This document shows positions 21,263 through 32,665 of a stretch of DNA of 64,000 nt, piece by piece. The notes below the pieces were generated by a model. That model saw only the letters and a program-made list of their open reading frames with translations, ran no database searches and was not told the DNA's origin. A program made the position numbers and the translations under genes. How positions within the stretch are numbered: position 1 is the first letter of the stretch; each line of letters begins with the position of its first letter. The stretch covers positions 32,511,608 through 32,575,607 of the forward strand of contig NC_063452.1 in NCBI RefSeq assembly GCF_020379485.1. The letters run 5' to 3'. The stretch is from Brassica napus (taxonomy: Eukaryota > Streptophyta > Magnoliopsida > Brassicales > Brassicaceae).

Positions 21263-24200
21263 TGATTTGCTTAAATTAACCTCAACCAACTCTCTCAAAT
21301 AAGAGTGTCATCGTAGTACTTAAGGATCGAATCCACAGGGTCTGGAAATCACAAAATAGATTATCGGCTTAAAGCTAAGCTACGACATAAAGTAGAAAGC
21401 AATAAAATAAATTAGTAAATAGATAAGTAGTGTAACATATAGATAAACGTTGGATCTAGGGAAATAAAAAGGTGATTTGAAACTGCAATCAATGGATACC
21501 AAGAGTTTGTTAAGAATGTTTCTAAAACTCGAATATCAAGTAAGTTATCCAACTCTCACTGCGATAAATTATCAGATGCCTAACTCTAATCAAATGCCAA
21601 CTATCGTTGCGGATATGATCAATCAATCAAGCATTAGATTCAATTCGAATATGTTCAACTAAATCCTAGACCAACTCTAACTGAGAATAGATATTTAGTC
21701 CAGCAGGATCCTGGTTCAAGTATTGATTACGTTCTCGTGTCTCACAATAATCTATGATCAAGTTCCTAGTTAGCTACTCTAGAAACAAGCATGCATAACA
21801 ATCATGGCGTATAATTCTATGATATACCCAATCAATCTATCAATCAGTAATTCGACATGAAGCCTTAGAGATCCTTAAATCTAAAAAGATGATATTCAGG
21901 CATGATCAATGAAAACACAATCGAAGACTGAATATATATCATAGATAAATCCACATGAGTTCCAAGAAAACTCCTAAAGGAGTTATTCTCTTTTTAATCT
22001 TAAAATAAAACTTAAAAGAAGTGTAGCTGTCAACAATGGCTTAACAATACATAATAAAGGTTAAAAAACGTTAGAGACTTCTTTGTAAATAAGGAAAAAA
22101 ATTGGGCCAAATTGCAGTTTTTAAGTTGATAAATACTCATCAGGCACTGATCAAGAGGCGTGTCATTCGATGCTGAGGTGGTGTCACTCGATGACATTTA
22201 GATTTCTTGAATTCTCGACAGCTTCCTGCTTGCATGTCAGACGAACCACTCTTCGTAATATGAGGATAACTTTTGATCCAATTGTCTGATCGACCTCAAA
22301 CAATTGGCATTTGAAATATAAGTTAAAGCTATATTTTGTGTCAAAATATGAGCTCAAACGCACCGTAGAAAGTCTTACATCTATTGTTAAACTTCTGACA
22401 CATATGCGCAGTTTACATCTTAAGTAACTCTAGAATCTCCAAAGTTGCCCAAACTGTACCTGGACCTCAAACGACTATAGAACGACTCAAAATACATAAT
22501 AAGGACTCTAAATATGACATATTGTCTAAAAGTGGTAAAAATCATGATATATCAACTTTTCCAGACTTATCCTTTGATGACCCTAAAACAAAAAACATAA
22601 TGAACTTGTCAAAGATGTTTGAAGACGTAGGAACTCACCTTTTCTAGAGCCACCACCATCACCTCTACAGTGTTATAATCCACATCAAATCAGTACTAAC
22701 TTTACAGGCACTTCCATGTACTTAACCTTAGCTTAGCAACCATACCATCCAGCCCACAAGTCACTAGACACCATTTAACATACCCCTCTACTAACCTCAT
22801 TTCTTAAATAAAAGTGTATGCTTTACCTTGGGGATACCGATCACATGGACACACTGACTCTTACCCATCCAGGTCTATGAACACACATGTAGTCTTCTCT
22901 GGTCCCTTTTCTCTCTCTCTCTTTTCACTCGACCCTTTCAATGTTTCCCTTCGTTGAAGGGTATCTTTTTTTTTTAGTGAGGGACATTTTTGGACAGACT
23001 TACATGAATCAAGCTCTAGAGGTTTAGCCACCAAGTCCTGTTCACTTTTTTTAACATTTATCCAATGTTTTCTTTTCATTTTATTTTGAAAGGAAAAGAT
23101 AAGGGAACCAAATACACACATACTTATACCTTTCAGACCTTAAAGAGGAATCTGATCCAATATATACCAATTCCCATGACAAGCGATTTGAGTAGATTAG
23201 GTTGGAGGTCAGCTTTGGTTCCTTTAGACATTCTCAGCAAGCATGTATGTTATTCCCAGGTCATCTCTCTAGACATTCACTTAGGCATTTTCATTCAGTT
23301 CACCTTGCAGTCAATAACTCAGAGAATAGTGCTAGAGGGTGGTTAGACAGTTTATTCCAAAAAAAGTTCATCATCCCTAACTAACTTTATTTAACTCAAT
23401 AAAACAAAATAACTGATACTGAAAACAAAACATAGCATCATTAAAACCTCCACAGACTTAACCAGCAATGTCCCTAGTTTTATAAAGTCTCAGAATGACG
23501 AAATAAATAGATAAAAACTGACAAAGTTACAAAGAAAATGGGAGCCCACCCCTGAGAATGGGCTGAGTGTCGATCGACACTGATCAGATGTCGCTCGATG
23601 CTAATGTAGAAGGAGGTGTCAACCGACATTGATCAGGTGTCGGTCATTGCTGGTAGAAGACTCATCTTCCTCGTCTCTTATTCTTTTGTCGAAGAACATC
23701 GTTGTTCGACGCTGCTACAGTGTCGCTCGTCGCTGCTATAGAGTCGCTCGACGCTGCTACAATGTTGCTCGACACTGCTACAGTGTCTCTTGACGCTACT
23801 TAAGTGGTGTCCATCACTACTTGGAGGGTGTCGTTCGACACTAACCTCTTAGACTTATAGATTACATGAATAAACTTTTTCTCTTGCTGATGATGATGCA
23901 TCAAGGGGAGACAATAAGTAAACAAATTAAAAAAAGACTCATACAAAACTCTACACCTAGTCTAATGGTGAATCAATCCGTCTCCGGCAGCGGCGCCAAA
24001 TTTGATATGCTCTAACTAACCTCAAGCAACTCTCTCAAATCTCAAATAAAAGTCTCATTGTAGTACTTAATCATCAAATCCACAGGGATTGGGGATCACA
24101 CAATAGAATACGGGTTTCAAGCTAAGCCAAGCCATAACGTAGAACACAATAAAATAAATCAGTAAATAGATAAGTAGTGTAACAAATAGATAAGATTTTT

Positions 24201-24288
24201 ATCTAGAGAAATCTTATCTAAGATTGATTATAGAACCTGAATATCAAAAGTAAGTTATCCAACTCTCACTGCGATAAACTATCAGATG
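21263..24288 (-). mobile_element. Small non-autonomous Athila-like LTR element (minus strand)
   Basis: The 3' LTR is 21263-22554 (TGATTTGCTTAAATTAACC...ATATCA on the plus strand). The internal region, 22555-24002, is only about 1.4 kb and non-coding. The 5' LTR starts at 24003 (TGATATGCTCTAACTAACC) and is cut at 24288 by a Tat-like LTR. Next to the 5' LTR lies a primer-binding site, TTTGGCGCCGCTGCCGGAGA on the minus strand (about 23981-24001). The internal region holds several gtcgatcgac/tgtcgctcgacg motifs (23570-23840). With no gag or pol it must have been mobilised in trans. Confidence 0.78.
23981..24001 (-). promoter_or_regulatory. Primer-binding site of the Athila-like element
   Basis: The minus strand reads TTTGGCGCCGCTGCCGGAGA directly after the LTR end; the TGGCGCC core is typical of Athila-type reverse transcription priming. 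Confidence 0.75.
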
Positions 24289-25150
24289 TGTAGGGGTCAA
24301 AATCGATCACGACGAAATCAATGTCAGAAAACTTCCGAAGAAATGTCCTCTTTGAAAAGAAGAAGTAAAATTCAAAAGAATAGAGACGTGTGAAAACTCA
24401 AAATCAAGTTCGTAACAATTCCAAAAAGAATTACACAAGGCCTCGGAAAACGGATCCCAGACAGCGAAACACCCATCGTCAAACTCGCCTGTTCAGCGAG
24501 TTGGACCGAACATGCAGTCTAACTCGCCCATTTGGCGAGTTGTATCAATCAGCCTGCCTTCATCCCGTCCTCGTAGCTCTCCCCTTCGGGATTAGATCGA
24601 GCCTGCTCTTGGTTCATCTCGATCGGAGTAACCGTTTGAACTTTACGATTTAAAAACCACAGGAACTCGTTCTCTCGAATAACATTCAAATTGATCGTAT
24701 AAACGGCAACAATTATCTTAACACTTCGAATTGCCTACGCTATACGAGGAATTTGAGTGTTCTTCGGAATCAACGTCGTTTCAAAAGCGCTCTTTTATAA
24801 AATCTTAAAAACGCCTAAGTCAGAAAATGGCCCGAAAGGGCCCAGAACGCGGCTAAGAGCCCACTTACGATTTTATACAAAATCAAGCTCAATCGTTATG
24901 AAGGTTTATCTTTGTTATGCAGGAGAAGATAGATGTCAAGTTCGAAGGATAGATGTGAAGTTTCCGAAGATAAATAAATAGATCAAAGAAAAATGGAATA
25001 TTTTTGCGAAGTGATAAACTCGACCGAGGGCAGAAAGGGAAAGAGCAAACCACCTCTAGAGAAGTATATAAGGACGTCGAGGTCGAAGATGCAGAGGGAG
25101 GAAATTTTTCTACTCAGAGCAAAACTTAGCACTCAGAGCAATTTAGGCAA
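24289..25150 (+). mobile_element. Truncated Tat-like LTR, plus orientation
   Basis: Starts tgtaggggtcaaaatcgatc, the same start as the minus-strand LTR ending at 26478, and runs through the matching 'cgaggaatttga', 'cttacgattttata' and 'gaagtatataaggacgtcga' regions. It then stops at about 25150, where the oppositely oriented LTR ends in tgtgggaaccg. The TATA-like tatataagg (about 25065) suggests U3 and the start of R are kept. It contains two short palindromes, 24482-24502 and 24521-24541 (arms AACTCGCC/GCGAGTT). Confidence 0.7.
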
Positions 25151-26478
25151 TTGTGGGAACCGAAATTCGCACCGTCGATTTCCGTAATCGGAGGAATGTT
25201 AGGAAAACCCTAACTTTCCCTGAGGTCCCGGATTCTCTGCGAGAGCCAACGACAAGTGACCAAATAAATGCGGAAAATATGAAAAGATAACAAAACGATT
25301 TTATAGAAAAGGTAGATCTTATTTCGAATCCGCGTAAGAGCGTTGCGATCATTACAAGAGATTATAAAAGCTTCGGCCGCAAGAGCTGTCAGCGAATTAC
25401 CTAGTTCTAGCAACCTTAAACCTTAAACCTAGTTGAGTCGCAGCTCGATAACAGAAGACGGAAAAGATACGAAAAAGGTTTTGATTGATTTCAGACTGAA
25501 CCTTATGAAAGGCTGCCTACGTACCCCTTTCGAGGATCAAGCCGACCCGACCGTAGTTCAAGAGTGAACCAAGAGATCGAACTGCTTGTGCACCTTCGTG
25601 TGGTAATTGGGTGCCAGTCATAGAAACAGAGCATGTCGAGAATAATGCCTCTTCAACCTTGATGTCCTTATATACTCCTCCTAGAGGCGGTTTGCTCTTT
25701 CCCTTTCTGCCCTTGGTCGAGTTTATCGCTTCGCGTAAATATTCCATTTTCCTTCGATCCTTGTATTTATCCTTGGAAACTTGACATTTATCTTCGGAAA
25801 TTTGACATTTATCTTCTTTTGGGCGACAAATGATAAACCATCGTAACAACTGGGCTTGGTTTCATAAAATCATAAGTGGGCTCTTTGCCGTGTTCTGGCC
25901 CTTTCTGGGCCATTTTCCGACATCGGCGCTTTTATGATTCTATAACAAGAATGCTTCCGAAACGACGTCAATTCTAGAGAACATTCAAATTCCTCGTATA
26001 GCGTAGGCAACCTTGGGTCTTCGGCTAACTGTTGCCATTTTATACGATCAATCCGAATGTTCTTCGAGAAAGAATGGGTTCTTACGGTTTTTAAATCGTA
26101 AAGTTCCTACGAAGCAAGGGTGAGTTCGATGCAATCTCGGGAGAGGAGTTACGAGGACGAGGTGAAGACGGATTCCGGTCGATCCAGCTCGGCGAACGGC
26201 CGAGCTGAATCCGTCTTGGGTCCAGCTCGGTGAACGGCCGAGCTGAATCCTTGTTGGGTCCAGCTCGGCCGTTCACCGAACTGGACTGGTCGAGCTCTTG
26301 AACGGCCGGCCGAGCTGAATCCGTGTTCGATGATCAAGTTTGTTTGTTTCGACGAAATTATCCTTAGACTTTTGATAGTTTTTCTGTTTTTTCTTGACTT
26401 CTTTTTTGTTTTTATTGCAAGAAATATTTTCCGGGGACTTTCAAACATTGATTCCGTCGTGACCGATTTTGACCCCAA
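25151..26478 (-). mobile_element. Tat-like 3' LTR, minus orientation
   Basis: On the minus strand it starts TGTTGGGGTCAAAATCGGTC at 26478 and ends in GGTTCCCACA at 25151. Directly outside its start is a polypurine tract (gagctggggggctaac, 26479-26495). It has a TATA-like tatataagg at about 25670 and the block cctacgtacccctttcgagg near 25522. The same R/U5 sequence, shorter by about 35 bases, recurs at 44535-44853 next to a primer-binding site, so the two LTRs frame one element. Confidence 0.78.
26185..26317. repeat. Cluster of four palindromic 23-27-bp units in the Tat-like LTR
   Basis: Units at 26185-26207, 26223-26245, 26261-26283 and 26291-26317 each have arms CAGCTCGG(C) / (G)GCCGAGCTG around a short loop with gaac or gttc. 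The third is in the opposite orientation. Each could form a stem-loop. Confidence 0.85.
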
Positions 26479-27548
26479 CAGTTAGCCCCCCAGCTCGTTA
26501 GAACCATGAGCTTCTAGCGTGAGGTTCTAGCGAGTGGCTTGGCAAGTTAGGCAAGTTAGGCGGAATTAATGGTTGAAAAGGTATGTGGTAAGTGGTCTTC
26601 TCGCTCTTCTAAGAGTGGAACGCGATAAGATTGGGGCTGCGCCTTATGACGGCTACCTACGTACCCTTGTTGAAGGGATCAAGCCAGTCGTAGTTCGTCT
26701 TGATGTTAAGGTTCTTATGACCTGTTTTCCAGAGAGGCCCTTACGGTATAGTTTATATGTAGAGGTTATCAGGCATGTTGCTGCCGATGGCATTTTATAT
26801 GGGTGTAGAGGGAAGACTACGAGTTGTCATCTCGTAATCTAACTCTATGTGAACTGCTATATCCGTGATCTGAAGACGCTCGAATATTGGCCAAGAGACA
26901 AATTTTGGGATCTCGTATCAGGGTGTTTGATACTATGCCTAGAGATGTTAGAGACCAGTGTGCTGGGTTTAGGATAAGAACTAGGTCTAATCACGGCTTT
27001 AGGGGGTGCGATGACTACTTCGACTTACGTTTCCCGTATCGTTTTTGACCTGATTCCATCCCGCTTTAAAGTCCATGATATGTTCTCGGCTTACGTGACG
27101 TGTATGGTAGGAATCGAGCATCTCCTCGAGGACAATTTTTAAGTCTCCCGAAAGTGTTGACCTAAATTTCGGATTTTTTATATAGCGCTATTACCCTTGT
27201 GTCGGGTGTTTGAGAGCTATCTTTACGAGATGGCTTAGTCTGTTTAGGACGTTGAGAGTTTGTTGTGATCAGCAACAAACTTGATCACAACAAACTTATC
27301 GGTAGATATTACCGTTTTTGACTCTTCGCGAAGGATACGTGTTTGAGAAGATGTTAGTGCGTACGACTATTTGGTCTTCCAAGAAGGTATTTTTATCGTG
27401 GAAGGTGTTTTTGTCGAAAAAACTTATTCTTCAAGCGTCTGCGACGTCTCGCGATATTGAAGGTTGGTTTTTCTTTTGCGTGCCGCGTTTTCGTGGTTGA
27501 AATGTTTGCGGGCTTGAAGATGTTTCGCGGTGTTGGAAGAGTTTAGTC
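26479..27548 (-). mobile_element. Tat-like element, 3' internal non-coding region
   Basis: Begins with the polypurine tract and contains no coding frame. A block at about 26630-26700 (gctacctacgtacccttg, gggatcaagcc, cgtagttcgtc) resembles the LTR block at 25515-25560. It is interrupted at 27549-27553 (TTAAC) by the chromovirus-like insertion and resumes at 35685. Confidence 0.55.
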
Positions 27549-27553
27549 TTAAC
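27549..27553. repeat. Target-site duplication TTAAC (left)
   Basis: TTAAC directly before the left LTR; the partner is at 35680-35684 directly after the right LTR. Confidence 0.85.
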
Positions 27554-30248
27554 TGTCATGTCCTCGTTCCTGGAACTTGACATGGGACATAGACATTTTC
27601 ACATAAACGGGACTGCTTTGGTTCAGATCATGGGAATTGATTGTGAACAAGCTGTAATGAAGTGAATGATCAGGATGGATCATGAGAAAACTAATTCTAG
27701 GTCTGGAAATAAACCAAGGGACTTAGTAGGATTGAATAAGATGAAGAGAGGAAGCTGGACGAGTGATGAGACAGCTGAACGATGCGAGAATGAAGCTCGG
27801 TCAGCTGGGCGAAGCTCGGACAAGCTCAGTGTAGCTCACTGAAGTGTAGGTCAGCTCCAGCAGCTAGACTACTATCTCAGTCAGCTGGGACAGCTGGGGA
27901 TCATCTCAACTCAGCTAGATGGAGTGTTGGAAGCTCGGACCATTGGGTCGGTCCGGGCAATTACCGGGCCGGTTGGTTGGTCAATGATGGCTATGGGCCG
28001 GTGGGCTCTTGGGATTGAGCCAAGAGCATGGGCAATCCGTGTAGGCTTGTTTTTGGACATTTCCAGGATGTCTGGTAACTGCCATAGGCGAAAGGGTGCA
28101 ATCTGTACCATTGTTTAAATCAATGGCTAGAATTGATACCGAAGGGATGCAATGGTTAAGATATAACCACCCCTTCTTCTATAAAAGGCATGCAAGTCCG
28201 TCCCTTTGCAGACACGCCAGGGCTTACTCCTACACCCTGAAACACAAAGAAAAACAGAGAAAAGACAGAGAGTTGGTCGGATTTAACATCCAACCCCAAG
28301 AGTGGTGTGACGGCCACAAAGAGGCAGTTTTGGGAGAGATCAAAGGGGAAGTTATGAATGACCCTTTGATGGGTTTTGATTCATGTATAAATCACCCAAG
28401 GCATCCTCCAGGGCCTGAGAACACACGCAAATAGTCAGAGAAGAAAAGGGATGGCCGGATTCCACTTCCTATGGCCAAGATAGCCTTAAGGGGAGAGGTG
28501 CGTGGGAAGGCAGTTTCATGGGAGTTGGGAATGACCCTGTAATGGTGTTTGATCATGGATGATCACGTCCTAGGATTACTCTACAGCCTGGGAACACACG
28601 CAAATATCCAGGAGAGAAGGTAGAAGGCCGGACTCCACTCTCAATGGCATGAACAGCCTTGAAGGTGGGTGCAGTGCAGAAAGTGGTTTCATGGGAGTTC
28701 CATGGAAGGGATGATGGGTGCAACCCATGAATGGATCTTATCAATACCGGAAGTATATGATAAGGACTGATCGAGGCATGCACTGGAGGATCATGGCCGA
28801 ACATAATAAGGAAAGACACATGATCTAATCAGATCATGTATAAGTCTGTTGGTTCATACTTGATGGCCCTGAACCATGGCCTTGGCCGGTTCAGGAAAGA
28901 TGTCCATGGCCTTAGTCGGGCTGTTCGTGATCAGGATTCATATGATCCGGGTCGATTCATTGGATTCTGATTATGGAAATCTCTTAGTTGGGATTTATCA
29001 TGAGTTTTAGTGAATTTTAATTAGTTTTTGGAGTACTTTCGAAATTGGTCAGATTTGGACCTGAGGAGTAAATTGATGTTTAGATAAGGAATCAACCATG
29101 CAATGATAGATCCTTGTGTTAGGTTATCGGATCATATGCTTGTGTGTTGTGATATGTTTGTCACTTATGATTATTGATCATAAGGAATGTTAGTTATCAA
29201 CTTTGGGTTGGTAAGCTATGTGCAAAGCATTGGCTAAGAGCCATAAAGAAGAGTATAGCTAGTACTTGGTGGCGTGGACCATAACTACTGAGCTTGGGTG
29301 TTATTATTCAAGGAAGGCCGTGTTTGATCTGATCATGGGTAAGGATGGACGACCTGATCCATAGATGATGGATCAAGGTGTCTGATCGGATTGATCAAAG
29401 GATGCACCGGTTGTAAGAGCAGGACTGATCGGCTACGTTGGGGCATGGTTCCATGGCCGGTTAGGTATGTGTGAAGACTCATCAGTTCTGGGTCATGTGG
29501 GGTGGTTGGTTGATTGACTTAGGATCTGATGGGAATTGTTAGTCCATAAGCTGGACTTGGTATCATAAGCTGATAAGCAAAAGGATGTTGGATGATGCAT
29601 GAGCCGGTAAGGGCCAAATGCATGTCCTTAGCTGTTTGAAGACTTCTTAAGGGTTACTTAAGTCTGTGGGGATGGTTGGCTGAATGATTAAGTACCTAAG
29701 GGAGTTGTTTGAATAGTAAAGGAGCTGGACGCAGTATATGACAGCTGGCCATAGCTCGGTCTTAGCTCAGTTCGAGTGTGACAGCTTGATCAGCTGGTCT
29801 ACGAGTTCATTCAGCCAGAGCAGCTGTGCGGATGAGCTAACAAGCTCTGTGGATGTGGCCAAGGTATGATCTAGTAACTCTTTCTTAGTTCTAGATAGAA
29901 TGGAATAGGGGAATGGAACCTCGGATTCGTATGACTTGATTAAGGTTTAGGATCGACCTTTGAGCTAGTTGGTAGTTGGGTAGACTTACCACAGCTGAGG
30001 TGATTCGACCGGACGAGTATTAGAATGGATTTAGTCCAATGGTTAAGTAGAGAATATTCCTCTGCGTATGAGTTGAAATGATCTAAGCTAGGGAATGACT
30101 AAGGTCGTCTTAAGCTAAGATATAAGTTAGCTCTCGCCTATGGGCGACATTATAATAAAGCGCGAAATTTTGAGAGGTTCGGTCAGGGTATGGACCCATC
30201 GACATGAGGCATCGACCGCGGCCTAGTCGGCCGGGATCGGGTCTCACA
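27554..30248 (+). repeat. Left LTR of the chromovirus-like element
   Basis: 2695 bases, colinear with 32666-35679. It includes cttctataaaaggca (about 28170), a plausible TATA box, followed by a leader rich in aaaacagagaaaagacagag. Confidence 0.85.
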
Positions 30249-30251
30249 AGT

Positions 30252-30263
30252 TGGTATCAGAGC
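30252..30263 (+). promoter_or_regulatory. Primer-binding site, initiator Met tRNA
   Basis: TGGTATCAGAGC, three bases after the LTR end; complementary to the 3' end of initiator methionine tRNA. Confidence 0.9.
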
Positions 30264-30949
30264 ATGCTTGATCCTGTTAAGGATAGTGCTCAAAGATGTT
30301 GAGTTCCAAACCGAAATTATTCTGAAAACTAAGATGACTTGGAACCTTAGCTGTGGTGAGCCAAGTGAGAGTTGAGGTAAGATTGGGATTCATGCTTGTG
30401 AACGGGGAAGTTCCAAGATGAGCTGGATTAGCCAAGATGCACTCTCCAAGGACAAGACCCTGAAAACAGAAAGGTTAGTTATCTAGTATTTGGGAGTAAT
30501 GGACGGATTGGACAATGGACGCTATGCAAGATCTTTGTATGGACGACCTGGACCAGGGAAGTAACATGGAAAAGGGACTGGCTTAGGTTGAAAGAAACGT
30601 GCAGCACTCTCCTGGAGGTTAGTGTTATCACTTGGCGGCCGTTCAAAATAAGTGAGCATATGCGGTGTTCATATTGGTCTAAGAGAGACGCTACATGGCT
30701 AGTACATGAGTGGGCTTGTGATCAGATGGATCAGCCTGGACTCAGTATAAGTCAAGGTAGGAATCCTGAAGATTGAGTGAATGGAATGGATCAATTCCAA
30801 GAGGAATTGGAAACACGATGTTAAGTATTTTAGTATGATGGGGATTGAGGATATTATAAACACTTCTTCACAGAAGTGTGGCACATTGGAGAATGGTATG
30901 GGACATTTTCCAAGTGTGTGATCAAACCAAAATCCTACTCATCTAGGTA

Positions 30950-31720
30950 CTTAATTATCGGTGGTGTGGAAACATATGTACCTTAGACACTGGAGCTACA
31001 CATAGTTTTGTGAGTCCAGGAATGATCGGAAAGGGTTTGTTCCAGATGGGAACAGGGGATTGTCTGGTCATAGTGAATGAAGCCGGTGAGCAGGTGATGG
31101 ATTCACTAGGGCTGGTTAGAGACATTCCGGTATTGATCACAGACAGGGTAATGCGTGCGGATCTGATTGTTGATCACAGACAGGGTAATGCCTGCGGATC
31201 TGACTGTTGTCCGCCTTGAGAGTCACGAGGTGATAAGCATAGACTGGCTTGGAAAGAATCGGGCCACCTTGGACTATCACAGAGGAAGGGTGCAGTTTGA
31301 GAGTGGGTGTAGACCACCGATCAAGTTCCAAGGCTTGGAAAGAATCGGGCCACTCTGGACTGTCACAGAGGAAGGGTGCAGTTTGAGAGTGGTGTAGACC
31401 CCCGATCAGGTTCCAAGGTATTTGTCCGACCTCTGGATTCTTAGTGATATTAGCAATCCAAGTGGAAAGGATGCTTGAGAAGGGTTGTGAGGCTTATTGG
31501 CCACAATCAACACTAAGAAGGTTGAAGGGGCTGGTGACCCGGACGGGATTCCGCTGGTTAGTGAGTTCGAGGACGTGTTTCGGGCGCCACAGGGCATCCC
31601 CCTGGTAGGGCTGACCCGTTCATAGCAGAACCGGAACCAGGAACGGCCCCAATGTCCAAAAGTCCAGCTTAGCTCCTGCCGAGATGGCCGAGCTGAAGTC
31701 GACCCCGTCCAGGAAGGGAC
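30950..31720 (+). pseudogene. Ty3/gypsy protease and N-terminal reverse transcriptase remnant
   Basis: The frame shows TLDTGATHSFVSPGMIGKGL (active-site DTGA at about 30988), then DIPVLITDRVM, ADLTVVRLESHEVISIDWLG and ATLDYHRGRVQFE, the usual chromovirus protease order. It is broken by a 37-base tandem duplication (31135-31171/31172-31207) and a duplication of about 94 bases (from about 31240 and 31334). Then come FEDVFRAPQGIPL and APMSKSP...LAPAEMAELK, the entry into reverse transcriptase, with a frameshift, after which pol is gone. Confidence 0.8.
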
Positions 31721-31746
31721 CTGGGTCGCAGCACAACCAAGTCGGA

Positions 31747-31925
31747 GATGGGCCTATGGTTGGAGTGAGACGGTTGAGTCCCGGAGAGGACCAGAACCGC
31801 AATATGATCAAGTCCAGTAAGGGATGAAGATCAGGAAACGACCTATTCAGAGATGGACCTATGGTCGGAATGCACGGTCGAGTTCCTGAGTGAACCAGGA
31901 TCGAAATATGACAAAGTCCGGTGTG
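31747..31925. repeat. Degenerate repeat of about 104 bp inside the element
   Basis: Blocks beginning gagatgggcctatggttgga (31747) and gagatggacctatggtcgga (31851) continue in parallel (cggt.gagt.c, gaaccaggatcg/gaccagaaccgc, aatatga). They replace the lost pol region. Confidence 0.65.
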
Positions 31926-32665
31926 GACAGAAGTCAAGTTGAAGCGGTTTAGTCTTGTAGGGACTAAGATCGCAGTATGGACAAGCTGGGAAAGGTTGTG
32001 GCTGGTTAAGGAATGATCCAGTAATTGGTGGCTAGAATCATAAACCTTAGTGTCCGGGAAGGATTTAAGGAAACAGAACAATATGTTAGGACTCATGGTA
32101 GAGTGAGCAGCCTAAAGATTGGAACATGTTCGTTAGGACTTGGCTGGTGCATCGAGTGGCTTGGAGATTGGTTGAATCTACTAAGACTTGAGTACGTAGT
32201 ATGTTCCTAGGGACTGAATTTGATCTAGTCATGGACTAAGATCCGAAAAATAATAAAGTCTAGAGTAGACGACATTCTAAAGAGAGATATGGACATGTAG
32301 TCTACTAAGACTGCAACCTGGAGAGTTGGACCAGTGACACAAGTCATGTCTTTGTATGGGTACTTGATGGACCCTCGACTGTGGTCGAAGTAGCCAAGAA
32401 AGGGTGCCATAAGCAAAACCAGATGGACCACTTGATAAGATTGTGGGTTAAATCTCTATCAAGTGGGGGAGACTTGTATATATGATGATCAAGACGTGAT
32501 CAGTAAGAAGGAACAAGGGGGAGATGCAACAAATTGGTTAGGAAGAACCAATCGAGCATGCTCCATGTTCCGGATGTAAAGAGTTCGGTTGGAACCTTTT
32601 TGTCTTGAAATAGGACGCCAGCACCACTGGATTCGAGGACGAATCCCTCATAAGTGGGGGAGACT

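Noticed and set aside
23570..23840. Regularly spaced tcgatcgac and tgtcgctcgacg words, considered as a CRISPR-like array
   Set aside because: Plant nuclear DNA; repeats are short, degenerate and unequally spaced, and lie inside an LTR element.
24482..24541. Two palindromes considered as transcription terminators
   Set aside because: Intrinsic terminators are not used by nuclear RNA polymerase II, and no U-tract follows.
31620..32096. Minus-strand frame of 158 codons in the chromovirus-like element
   Set aside because: Composed of antisense copies of the degenerate repeat of about 104 bases; the plus strand carries the element's own coding remnants.
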